This document shows positions 1 to 6,269 of a stretch of DNA of 8,054 nt, in pieces (positions within the stretch are counted from its first letter, which is position 1; the number at the start of each line of letters is the position of its first letter). The stretch comes from Betaproteobacteria bacterium (GTDB taxonomy: Bacteria; Pseudomonadota; Gammaproteobacteria; Burkholderiales; SG8-39): contig DAHVFK010000136.1 in the NCBI GenBank assembly GCA_027317055.1, forward strand, positions 1 through 8,054, in the 5' to 3' direction. Made by a program: the position numbers and the translations under genes. Under the pieces are notes generated by a model, which did not search any database, was not told where the DNA came from, and was given only the letters and a program-made list of their open reading frames with translations.

Positions 1-2
1 CC

Positions 3-2324
3 CCCTGGGGCAGCGAACTGCTCGATCCCTCGCGCGCGGCCACGCAGGCGATGCACGCCTGGGCGCTCGCGCACGGCTGGCGCATCGCGGGCGCGCTCGG
101 GTCCTTCCCGGGCAACGAGGACGCGCAGGCCTTCGCGCGCTGGGCCGCCGCCTACGCGAAGCACGACTCGACCGACGCCGCGCGCCTGCCCGACCTGGTC
201 GCGCCGCTGCTCGCGGACGCGGCGCTGCGCAAGCCCGCGCGGCTGGTGGCCTACGGCTTCGACCTGATCGCGCCGCAGGCGCGCGAATTCCTCGACGCCT
301 GCGCGGCGCAGGGCGTCGAAGTGAAGGTTTGCAGTCAGGAAGAAATCAGCTCCACTCCAAAACGCCTTGTGTTCCCGTCCGCCCGCCGCGAGCTCGAGGC
401 GGCGGCCGAGTGGGCGCGCGCGAAGCTCGAATGCGGAGCGCAGCGGATCGGCGTCGTGGTGCCCGAGCTCGCGGCGCGGCGCAGGGAAGTGCTGCGGGTG
501 TTCGCGCGCACGATGAACCCGGCGCACGGGCTGCCCGGCGACGCATCGCGCGCGCTGCCGTTCAACACGCCTTTCAACCTTTCTCTCGGCGAGCCGCTCG
601 CGGACACGCCGCTCGCGCACGCCGCGCTCGCGATCTTCGCGCTCGCCGCGGGCGAGCTAAGCTTCGAGCAGGCGAGCAGGCTCGTTCGCTCGCCCTTTCT
701 CGGCGGCGGCGAGGCCGAGATGGCGCCGCGCACGCGCCTCGACGCCGCGCTGCGCAAGAGCGCGCCGGCGCGCCTCACGCTCGGCAAGCTGGTGGGGCTG
801 GTCGAGGGCTGTCCGATCCTGCGCCAACACCTGGAAAAAATCTTTTCAATCCCGAAATTGGAGACGGGTTCGCCGCACCAGTGGGGTGAGCACTTCACGC
901 GCCTGCTCGACGCGGCGGGCTTTCCGGGCCGCAGCCTCGACTCGGCCGAGTTCCAGACGCGCGCCAAGCTGAACGAGACGCTGGCCGAGTTCGCGCGCCT
1001 GGAGCGCGTTGCGCCGAAGATGGGCGCGCAGCGGGCGCTGGCGCGCCTCGAGCGCCTGTGCCGCGACACCCTGTTCCAGCCCGAGTCGCCCGCGGCGCCG
1101 GTGCAGGTGCTCGGCGTGCTCGAGTCGGCCGGCCTTTCGTTCGAGTGCCTGTGGCTCACCGGGCTGACCGACGAGGCCTGGCCGCTCGCCGCGCGCCCGA
1201 ACCCGTTCCTGCCGCCCGCGCTGCAGAAGAAGGCCGGCATCCCCGAGGCCTCGGCGGAAGAAACGCTCGCGCGCGGCAAGCGCATCACCGAGGGCTGGCT
1301 CGGCGCCGCGCCCGAGGTGGTGCTCTCGCACCCCGCGTGGGAGAAAGACCGCAAGCTCGTGGTCTCCCCGCTTGTTTCTCAACTGGATGTTTCGCCGCTC
1401 CCCGAGGCGCAGGCGCCGCGTTGGCGCGACCTGATCTTCGCTGCGCGCGCGAGCGAGTCGGCGCCCGACGGGCAGGCGCCCGCGCTCGCGACCAGGACGC
1501 CGCGCGGCGGCACGCGCATCCTGGCCGACCAGGCCGCCTGTCCGTTTCGCGCCTTCGCGCGCCACCGGCTCGCGGCCGAGGCGCTGGAAGAGCCGCTCGC
1601 GGGGCCGGACGCGCGCGCGCGGGGGCTGCTCTTGCACGCGCTGATGCGCGAGCTGTGGGGCGAGCTGGGCAATAGCGCCGCGCTCGCCTCCGACTGCGCG
1701 CCCGCGATCGCCAAGGCCGCCGCCGCCGCGGTGGCCGAAGCGAAGCTGGAAGAGCCCTTTGCGAACCTGGAACGGCAAAGACTGGCGAAACTGGCCAACG
1801 AATGGCTCGACATCGAGCGCAAGCGCGCGCCGTTCGAAGTCGCCGCGCGCGAGGACAAGCGCAAGCTCAAAGTCGCCGGCCTCGAGATTTCCGGGCGCAT
1901 CGACCGCCTGGACAAGCTCGCCTCGGGCGGGTACGCGCTGATCGACTACAAGAGCGGGCGCCCGACGCCGAACGCCTGGCTCGGCGAGCGCCCCGACGAC
2001 CCGCAGCTGCCGCTCTACGCGCTCTCGGCGCCGGAGGAGATCGCCGCGCTCGCCTACGCCAAGCTGCAGACCGGCGGCATGAAGTACATGGGCTTCGCGC
2101 GCGAAAAGGAGTTGGTCGCGATGGCGAAGGACTGGAACGGTCTGCTCGCGGGATGGAAGCGCTCGCTCGAAGCGCTCGGCGCCGGCTTCGCCGCGGGCGA
2201 GGCGAAGGTCGACCCCAAGAACGGCCTCGCCACTTGCCGCTATTGCGACCTGCAGCCGCTGTGCCGGGTGCACGAGCGGCTCGCCGCGCTCCAGGAAGAA
2301 GGCGCGGAGGAAGACGATGGCTGA
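3..2324 (+). CDS. AddB-like PD-(D/E)XK nuclease / DNA repair protein, 5'-partial
   Basis: Nuclease subunit of an AddAB-type double-strand-break resection enzyme; a cytoplasmic partner of the downstream helicase. The frame is open from base 3, and the 16 codons before the first ATG (base 51) read like family sequence (PWGSELLDPSRAA), so the true start lies left of the window. The following numbering counts from the ATG at 51. The N-terminal and middle parts resemble an inactive helicase-like scaffold, with no Walker A motif in the visible part. The C-terminal nuclease is clear: GRIDRLD (D618), IDYKSG (D632, K634) and QLPLY (Q652, Y656). Four cysteines, C497 in ACPFRAF plus C729, C732 and C738 in CRYCDLQPLC, have the spacing of the 4Fe-4S staple of AddB/Cas4-type nucleases. 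The final codons contain the ribosome binding site of the next gene. I recognise this as the family often annotated 'probable DNA repair protein' in Betaproteobacteria. The role is inferred from the family and its neighbour. Confidence 0.9.
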   Translation, partial: PWGSELLDPSRAATQAMHAWALAHGWRIAGALGSFPGNEDAQAFARWAAAYAKHDSTDAARLPDLVAPLLADAALRKPARLVAYGFDLIAPQAREFLDACAAQGVEVKVCSQEEISSTPKRLVFPSARRELEAAAEWARAKLECGAQRIGVVVPELAARRREVLRVFARTMNPAHGLPGDASRALPFNTPFNLSLGEPLADTPLAHAALAIFALAAGELSFEQASRLVRSPFLGGGEAEMAPRTRLDAALRKSAPARLTLGKLVGLVEGCPILRQHLEKIFSIPKLETGSPHQWGEHFTRLLDAAGFPGRSLDSAEFQTRAKLNETLAEFARLERVAPKMGAQRALARLERLCRDTLFQPESPAAPVQVLGVLESAGLSFECLWLTGLTDEAWPLAARPNPFLPPALQKKAGIPEASAEETLARGKRITEGWLGAAPEVVLSHPAWEKDRKLVVSPLVSQLDVSPLPEAQAPRWRDLIFAARASESAPDGQAPALATRTPRGGTRILADQAACPFRAFARHRLAAEALEEPLAGPDARARGLLLHALMRELWGELGNSAALASDCAPAIAKAAAAAVAEAKLEEPFANLERQRLAKLANEWLDIERKRAPFEVAAREDKRKLKVAGLEISGRIDRLDKLASGGYALIDYKSGRPTPNAWLGERPDDPQLPLYALSAPEEIAALAYAKLQTGGMKYMGFAREKELVAMAKDWNGLLAGWKRSLEALGAGFAAGEAKVDPKNGLATCRYCDLQPLCRVHERLAALQEEGAEEDDG
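2306..2310 (+). promoter_or_regulatory. Ribosome binding site for the AddA-like gene
   Basis: GGAGG sits 6 bases before the ATG at 2317, inside the last codons of the AddB-like gene. It fixes the downstream start and makes the pair translationally coupled, with the overlap ATGGCTGA at 2317-2324. Confidence 0.75.
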
Positions 2325-5241
2325 GCCCGCCGACAAGGCCGCGCGCGACCGGGCGCTCGATGCGGCGCGCTCGTTCATCGTCCAGGCGCCGGCGGGCTCG
2401 GGCAAGACCACGCTGCTGGTCGAGCGCTTCCTCGCGCTGCTCGCGACCGTGCAGCAGCCGGAGGAGATCGTCGCCATCACCTTCACCCGCAAGGCCGCGG
2501 CCGAGATGCGCGAGCGGGTGCTGGAGAAGATTTCGCCCGAGCTCGCGCCGCGCCTGCGGATCCAGACCATCGACGCGCTGTCGACTGCGCTCACCGCGCA
2601 GATGCCGGTGCTGGCGAAGTTCGGCGCCCAGCCGGGCGTGGCCGAGGCCCCGGCCGAGCTCTACCGCGAGGCCGTCGCGCGCGCGCTGGCGACGATGACG
2701 CCGCCGGTCGCAAGCCTGCTCGCGCACCTGGACAACAACGTGGCCGACGCCACCGCGCTGCTCGCGGGCATGCTCGAGCGGCGCGACCAGTGGCTGCGCA
2801 GCACCGGCGCCGCGCCTACCCGCGCCGAGCTGGAAGAGGCTTTGCGGTTGGAAAGAAATCGCCTCATCGCCAGGGCGCGCGCGATATATCCGCAGGCCAC
2901 GCCCGAGCTCGCGCGCGAAGTCCTGACCCAGAAGGGCGAGTGGCGCAAGCGCCCCGCCGCGCCGGCCGAGCTGGTCGCGATTGCCGGCCTCGAGCAGGCG
3001 CTCGCGTCGCTTTTGAGCGCGCCGCCCGAGAAGTACTCCGCGCAGCAGTGGGAGGCGCTGGAGGCGATCCTCGCGCTCCTGAAACCCGCGCTGGCCGAGC
3101 TGCGCCTCTTGTTCGCCGAGCGCGGCGAAGTCGACTTCACCGAGATCGCGCACGGCGCGCTCGCGGCGCTCGGCACTCCCGAAGCGCCGACCGACTTGCT
3201 GCTCGCGCTCGACGTGCGGGTTAAGCACCTGCTGGTGGACGAGTTCCAGGACACCTCCAACTCGCAGTGGGAGCTGCTCGAGCGCCTCACCGCCGGGTGG
3301 GAGCCGGGCGACGGCAGGACGGTGTTCGTGGTCGGCGACCCGATGCAGTCGATCTATCGCTTTCGCGACGCGCAGGTGGGCCTGTTCCTGCACGCGCGCC
3401 GCCAGGGCCTGCCGAACGTGACGCTCGAGCCGTTGGGGCTTTCGACCAACTTCCGCTCGCAAGGGGCGCTGGTCGAGTGGGTCAACCGCGTGTTTCCCAC
3501 TGTTCTGCCGGCGGGCGAGGACGAGGCCTCGGGCGCGGTGCCGTACTCGCCTTCGAGCGCCTTCGAGGAGGCCGACCTCGAAGGCGCACCGACCCTGGAT
3601 CTGCTTTCCGGCCGCGCCGCCGAGGCGCGGCGCGTGGTCGAGCTGATCCAGCACGCGCGCGGCAAGACCGCGATCCTGGTGCGCAACCGCAGCCACCTCG
3701 ATCACATCGTGCCGCTGCTGAAAGAAGCCGGCATCGCGTTCCGCGCGGTCGAGATCGAGCAGCTGGGCGAAAAGCAGGTGGTGCAGGACCTCTATGCGCT
3801 GACGCGCGCGCTCACGCACCTGGCCGACCGCGTCGCCTGGCTCGCCATCCTGCGCGCGCCGTGGTGCGGCCTGGATTTGAACGAATTGAGCGGTTACTTC
3901 GAAGGCAGGAACGACCAGACGATCTGGGAGCTGATCCAGAACATTCCCCGGCTCTCGAAGATCGTCGCCGTCCTCGAACCCGCGCTCGAGCAGCGCCTGC
4001 GCGGGACCCTGCGCGACCGCGTCGAAGGCGTCTGGCTCGCCCTCGGCGGCCCGGCCTGCCTCGCCGACCGCACCGACCTGGCCGACGCCGAGATCTATTT
4101 CGACGAGCTCGAGCGGCTCGAAGTCGCGGGCGAGCTGGAAGACTTCGGCGCCCTCGCCGACAGCCTCGCCAAGCTCTACGCCGAGCCCGACGTCGAGGCC
4201 GGCCCCGAAGCGGTCGAAATCATGACCGTCCACAAGGCCAAGGGCCTCGAGTTCGACACCGTCATCGTCCCCGGCCTCGACCGCGCCCCGCGCGGCGCAA
4301 GAAAACCCCTGTTCGCCTGGCGCGCCTTACCGGGCGGTCAGCTCCTGCTCGCGCCCATCGACGAAACCGGCGGCGACAAGGAGCCGCTTTATCACTATGT
4401 CCGAATGCTTGACCGCGAGGCCGAAGACATCGAGGCTGGACGCCTGTTCTACGTCGCCGCCACCCGCGCCGAGTCGCACCTGCACCTGCTCGGTTGCGTC
4501 AAAGTCGACCAGCACGGCGTGCTGAAAATGCCCTCGCGCCGCAGCCTGCTCGGCCTCGCATGGGACGCGCTCGCAGACCAGATCGCACTCCCCGCCGCGA
4601 CCACGGCGGAAAAAGAACAAAGGGAACCGCTACCCGCCGAACTGAAACGCCTGCCGGCCGACTTCAAACTTCCCGACCCGCCCGAGCCGGTGAAGTGGAC
4701 CGCGCCGGACGAGGGGAGAGAAGAAGTGGAAATAGAATTCTCATGGGCCAAGGAAACCGTCCGCCACGCCGGCATCGTCGCGCACGCCTGGCTGCAGCGA
4801 ATCGCCGAGGACGAGCTCAAAGGCTGGGACGCTGAGCGCGTTGACTCCCTACGCCCCCACCTCACCCGCGATCTCCAGCGCCGCGGTGTTGCGCCGGCGG
4901 AGCTCGAGCGCGCCACCACCCTCGTCGTCACCACCCTCAAGAACACCCTCGCCGACGAGCGCGGCCGCTGGCTGCTCGGCCCGCACCCGGTTGCGCGTAA
5001 CGAATACCGCCTGCGCGACCGCGAGCGAAGCTTCCGCATCGACCGTTACATCGAGGACGCGCAGGGCACGAAGTGGGTTGCGGACTACAAGCTGAGTAAG
5101 CACGAAGGCGCCGACATCGAGGGCTTCCTCGACGACCAGCGCGGGCGCTACGCCGCGCAGTTAGACGGCTACGCGAAAGCGGTCGGCGGCGCGAGTCCCG
5201 CGCTGTATTTTCCGCTGCACAAGGGCTGGCGGAATTGGTGA
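2317..5241 (+). CDS. AddA-like UvrD/Rep-family helicase-nuclease
   Basis: ATP-dependent superfamily 1A helicase with a C-terminal nuclease, the motor subunit of an AddAB/RecBCD-type end-resection complex. All the core motifs are visible: Walker A APAGSGKTT (K30), motif Ia AITFTRKAAAEMR, Walker B VDEFQDT (D308, E309), motif III VVGDPMQSIYRFR (D341, Q344), motif IV TNFRS (R380), motif V MTVHKAKGLEF (636-646) and motif VI FYVAATRA (R717). The C-terminal PD-(D/E)XK domain shows FRIDRYI (D909), ADYK (D923, K925) and QLDGY (Q948, Y952). At 974 residues it is shorter than Firmicute AddA (about 1,200) and complete, ending LYFPLHKGWRNW. The start at 2317 is supported by GGAGG 6 bases upstream and an 8-bp overlap with the AddB-like gene. 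Likely co-transcribed with it; no internal promoter was noticed. RecB-like is an alternative name, but the AddB-like partner favours AddA. Confidence 0.92.
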   Translation: MAEPADKAARDRALDAARSFIVQAPAGSGKTTLLVERFLALLATVQQPEEIVAITFTRKAAAEMRERVLEKISPELAPRLRIQTIDALSTALTAQMPVLAKFGAQPGVAEAPAELYREAVARALATMTPPVASLLAHLDNNVADATALLAGMLERRDQWLRSTGAAPTRAELEEALRLERNRLIARARAIYPQATPELAREVLTQKGEWRKRPAAPAELVAIAGLEQALASLLSAPPEKYSAQQWEALEAILALLKPALAELRLLFAERGEVDFTEIAHGALAALGTPEAPTDLLLALDVRVKHLLVDEFQDTSNSQWELLERLTAGWEPGDGRTVFVVGDPMQSIYRFRDAQVGLFLHARRQGLPNVTLEPLGLSTNFRSQGALVEWVNRVFPTVLPAGEDEASGAVPYSPSSAFEEADLEGAPTLDLLSGRAAEARRVVELIQHARGKTAILVRNRSHLDHIVPLLKEAGIAFRAVEIEQLGEKQVVQDLYALTRALTHLADRVAWLAILRAPWCGLDLNELSGYFEGRNDQTIWELIQNIPRLSKIVAVLEPALEQRLRGTLRDRVEGVWLALGGPACLADRTDLADAEIYFDELERLEVAGELEDFGALADSLAKLYAEPDVEAGPEAVEIMTVHKAKGLEFDTVIVPGLDRAPRGARKPLFAWRALPGGQLLLAPIDETGGDKEPLYHYVRMLDREAEDIEAGRLFYVAATRAESHLHLLGCVKVDQHGVLKMPSRRSLLGLAWDALADQIALPAATTAEKEQREPLPAELKRLPADFKLPDPPEPVKWTAPDEGREEVEIEFSWAKETVRHAGIVAHAWLQRIAEDELKGWDAERVDSLRPHLTRDLQRRGVAPAELERATTLVVTTLKNTLADERGRWLLGPHPVARNEYRLRDRERSFRIDRYIEDAQGTKWVADYKLSKHEGADIEGFLDDQRGRYAAQLDGYAKAVGGASPALYFPLHKGWRNW

Positions 5242-5247
5242 GCCAGA

Positions 5248-5826
5248 CTATTCCCCGGAAATGAACCCGATGCTGCGACGCTTAGGCGCAGATGCCGGGG
5301 GTGACATCAGCCCACGGATTGCGTCGAACACCACCTTGAACTGGCGATCGTATTTCGATTCCAGCTCGTCGAGCCGCCGCGCCAGCTCCCGGTTGTGCCC
5401 GACCAGCTCGCGCAGGCGCACAAAGGCGCGCATGATCTCCACGTTCACCTGAACGGCCCGTTCGCTCTTGAGTACTGAGGAGAGCATAGCCACCCCCTGC
5501 TCGGTGAAGGCGTACGGACGGAATTTCGAGTGCCGGCCCTGCCGGGACGACGCCGAGTCTACGGTCACAATTTGTGACCTTAAAGTATCGACCTCCTGCC
5601 ATTCGAGCCGGAGCATGAAGTCTGCCGGGAACCGGCCGGTGTTGCGCTTTACGGCCTGATTCAGCGCTTTGACCTCGACACCGTAGAGCTTGGCGAGATC
5701 CGCGTCGAGCATGACCCGCTGAGTAACGGAAGTCATCGCTGGACGGACGGCTACATCTTCGAAAACGAGTGGCAGAGCTTCCGCACGCGCCGGGACAGGA
5801 AGCTGGAACTCACCACCGCGCCGCAT
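5248..5826 (-). CDS. ORF6N-domain DNA-binding protein (phage antirepressor-like)
   Basis: ORF6N is a DNA-binding domain of phage and prophage proteins (often antirepressor-like), also found in stand-alone chromosomal genes. The domain core is clear: RVMLDADLAKLYGV (37-50), KALNQAVKRNTGRFPADFM (53-71) and YAFTEQGVAML (105-115). A charged, probably coiled-coil tail follows (about 140-160), then the usual end of the family (FDAIRGLM, IGF). The C-terminus is therefore intact. Numbering uses the ATG at 5826. The N-terminus is doubtful: the first 30 or so residues do not resemble the family, lack the usual isoleucine-rich 'IRG' lead-in, and use poor codons. A second ATG at 5736 (MTSVTQRVML) is possible, though I see no good ribosome site before it. 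The gene is convergent with the AddA-like gene (6 bp apart) and divergent from higB, and its putative promoter overlaps the higB operator. The target is unknown. Confidence 0.85.
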   Translation of the reverse strand: MRRGGEFQLPVPARAEALPLVFEDVAVRPAMTSVTQRVMLDADLAKLYGVEVKALNQAVKRNTGRFPADFMLRLEWQEVDTLRSQIVTVDSASSRQGRHSKFRPYAFTEQGVAMLSSVLKSERAVQVNVEIMRAFVRLRELVGHNRELARRLDELESKYDRQFKVVFDAIRGLMSPPASAPKRRSIGFISGE

Positions 5827-5897
5827 ACCTGCACGATACCCTGCCGCGCCGGTGACGATTGGGTAGCAGACGAAGTTTCCAGTGGCTATCGGCGGTA

Positions 5898-5926
5898 ATT
5901 ATCGGGAACTGAACGATAGTTCCCAA
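5898..5926 (-). promoter_or_regulatory. Putative leftward promoter for the ORF6N gene
   Basis: Read on the - strand: -35 TTGGGA (bases 5921-5926, 4 of 6 match), a 17-base spacer, and -10 GATAAT (bases 5898-5903, 5 of 6 match). Transcription would begin near 5891, leaving a leader of about 65 bases to the ATG at 5826. Two of the three GGGAACT half-sites lie in or against the spacer, so a protein bound there should block this promoter. Prediction by eye only. Confidence 0.5.
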
Positions 5927-5936
5927 ATAGGGAACT
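5904..5936. promoter_or_regulatory. Operator: three GGGAACT half-sites in the divergent region
   Basis: Three exact 7-bp copies alternate in direction: GGGAACT (5904-5910), AGTTCCC (5918-5924) and GGGAACT (5930-5936). The first and second form an inverted repeat with a 7-base spacer. The second and third form one with a 5-base spacer (AAATA). HigA-type antitoxins bind palindromes just upstream of higB to repress their own operon, so this is the likely target of the HTH domain in the 6270-7490 product. The sites overlap the predicted promoters in both directions. The repeats are seen directly; the binding protein is inferred. Confidence 0.7.
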
Positions 5937-5948
5937 TTGTGGTAGTCT
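5920..5948 (+). promoter_or_regulatory. Putative rightward promoter for higB-higA/immA
   Basis: -35 TTCCCA (5920-5925, 4 of 6 match), a 17-base spacer, and -10 TAGTCT (5943-5948, 3 of 6 match). The -10 is preceded by TGG, which gives an extended -10 (TGn) element that could offset the weak hexamer. Transcription would begin about 20 bases before the toxin ATG. The -35 and spacer coincide with the second and third operator half-sites, as expected for an autorepressed toxin-antitoxin promoter. Confidence 0.5.
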
Positions 5949-5975
5949 GCGCCATGGTCAACTTCAGGACACGGG

Positions 5976-6260
5976 ATGCGAATCGTCGGGCGCGACAAGC
6001 TCGATGAGTTCGCCGGGGCTCATGCAGACGCCCGCACCTGGATCGAGAACTGGATCGCCGATTGCGAGGCGGCCCGATGGCTCACGCCCCAGCAGATCAA
6101 GGATCGATATGTGTCGGCGAGCTTTCTCGCGGCTAGGGTAGTGATTTTCAATATGAAGGGGAATAGGTACAGGCTGGAGACGCAGATGGCATACAACACG
6201 GGTGTGGTCGTGGTCCGATGGATCGGGACGCACGCGGAATATTCGAAACGGCAAATCTGA
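5976..6260 (+). CDS. higB: HigB-family mRNA interferase toxin
   Basis: Toxin of a type II toxin-antitoxin pair, a small RelE-fold ribonuclease that cuts mRNA, usually on the ribosome. At 94 residues it is full length for the HigB_toxin family (PF09907). The family blocks are visible: MRIVGRDKLDEF at the N-terminus, W35-TPQQIKDRY (to 45), SASFL (47-51), VVIFNMKGNRYRL (55-67), and the C-terminal R81-WIGTHAEY block (to 89) with H86. AGGA at 5966-5969, 6 bases before the ATG, supports the start. The toxin comes first and its partner starts 9 bases after its stop, the usual order for higBA. Base composition is noticeably less GC-rich than the repair genes, suggesting acquired DNA. Nothing in the sequence indicates inactivation. 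Activity is inferred from the family; no catalytic test is possible here. Confidence 0.9.
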   Translation: MRIVGRDKLDEFAGAHADARTWIENWIADCEAARWLTPQQIKDRYVSASFLAARVVIFNMKGNRYRLETQMAYNTGVVVVRWIGTHAEYSKRQI

Positions 6261-6262
6261 GG
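6259..6262 (+). promoter_or_regulatory. Ribosome binding site of the antitoxin gene, overlapping the toxin stop
   Basis: GAGG lies 7 bases before the ATG at 6270 and shares bases with the higB stop codon (TGAGG). Ribosomes finishing the toxin can start the antitoxin, so the two are probably translationally coupled. Confidence 0.65.
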
Positions 6263-6269
6263 CTGCAGA

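Larger units (their letters stand above)
5827..5975. other. Divergent intergenic region between the ORF6N gene and higB
   Basis: This 149-bp stretch separates the two divergent units. Its right half holds the three-part operator and the two predicted promoters. Its left half (5827-5897) has no clear signal. It lies in the + strand frame that is open from 5584 to the TAA at 5896-5898, whose upstream part (about 5740-5850) has coding-like third positions; see findings. No rho-independent terminator was found here or in the 6-bp gap after 5241. Confidence 0.55.

Noticed and set aside
1..10. CCCCCTGGGG near-palindrome at the left edge
   Set aside because: It lies inside the open frame of the AddB-like gene in GC-rich DNA and has no partner copy; most likely chance.
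846..4233. Long open frames on the - strand through the repair genes (582 and 788 codons)
   Set aside because: They are antisense shadows of GC-rich genes: low-complexity, arginine/alanine/glycine-rich, no recognisable domain, while the + strand frames carry complete helicase and nuclease motifs.
5954..6007. 17-residue leader-like frame (MVNFRTRDANRRARQAR) starting before higB and overlapping it
   Set aside because: It has no ribosome site of its own and poor codons, and its ATG lies about at the predicted transcript start. Nothing suggests attenuation.
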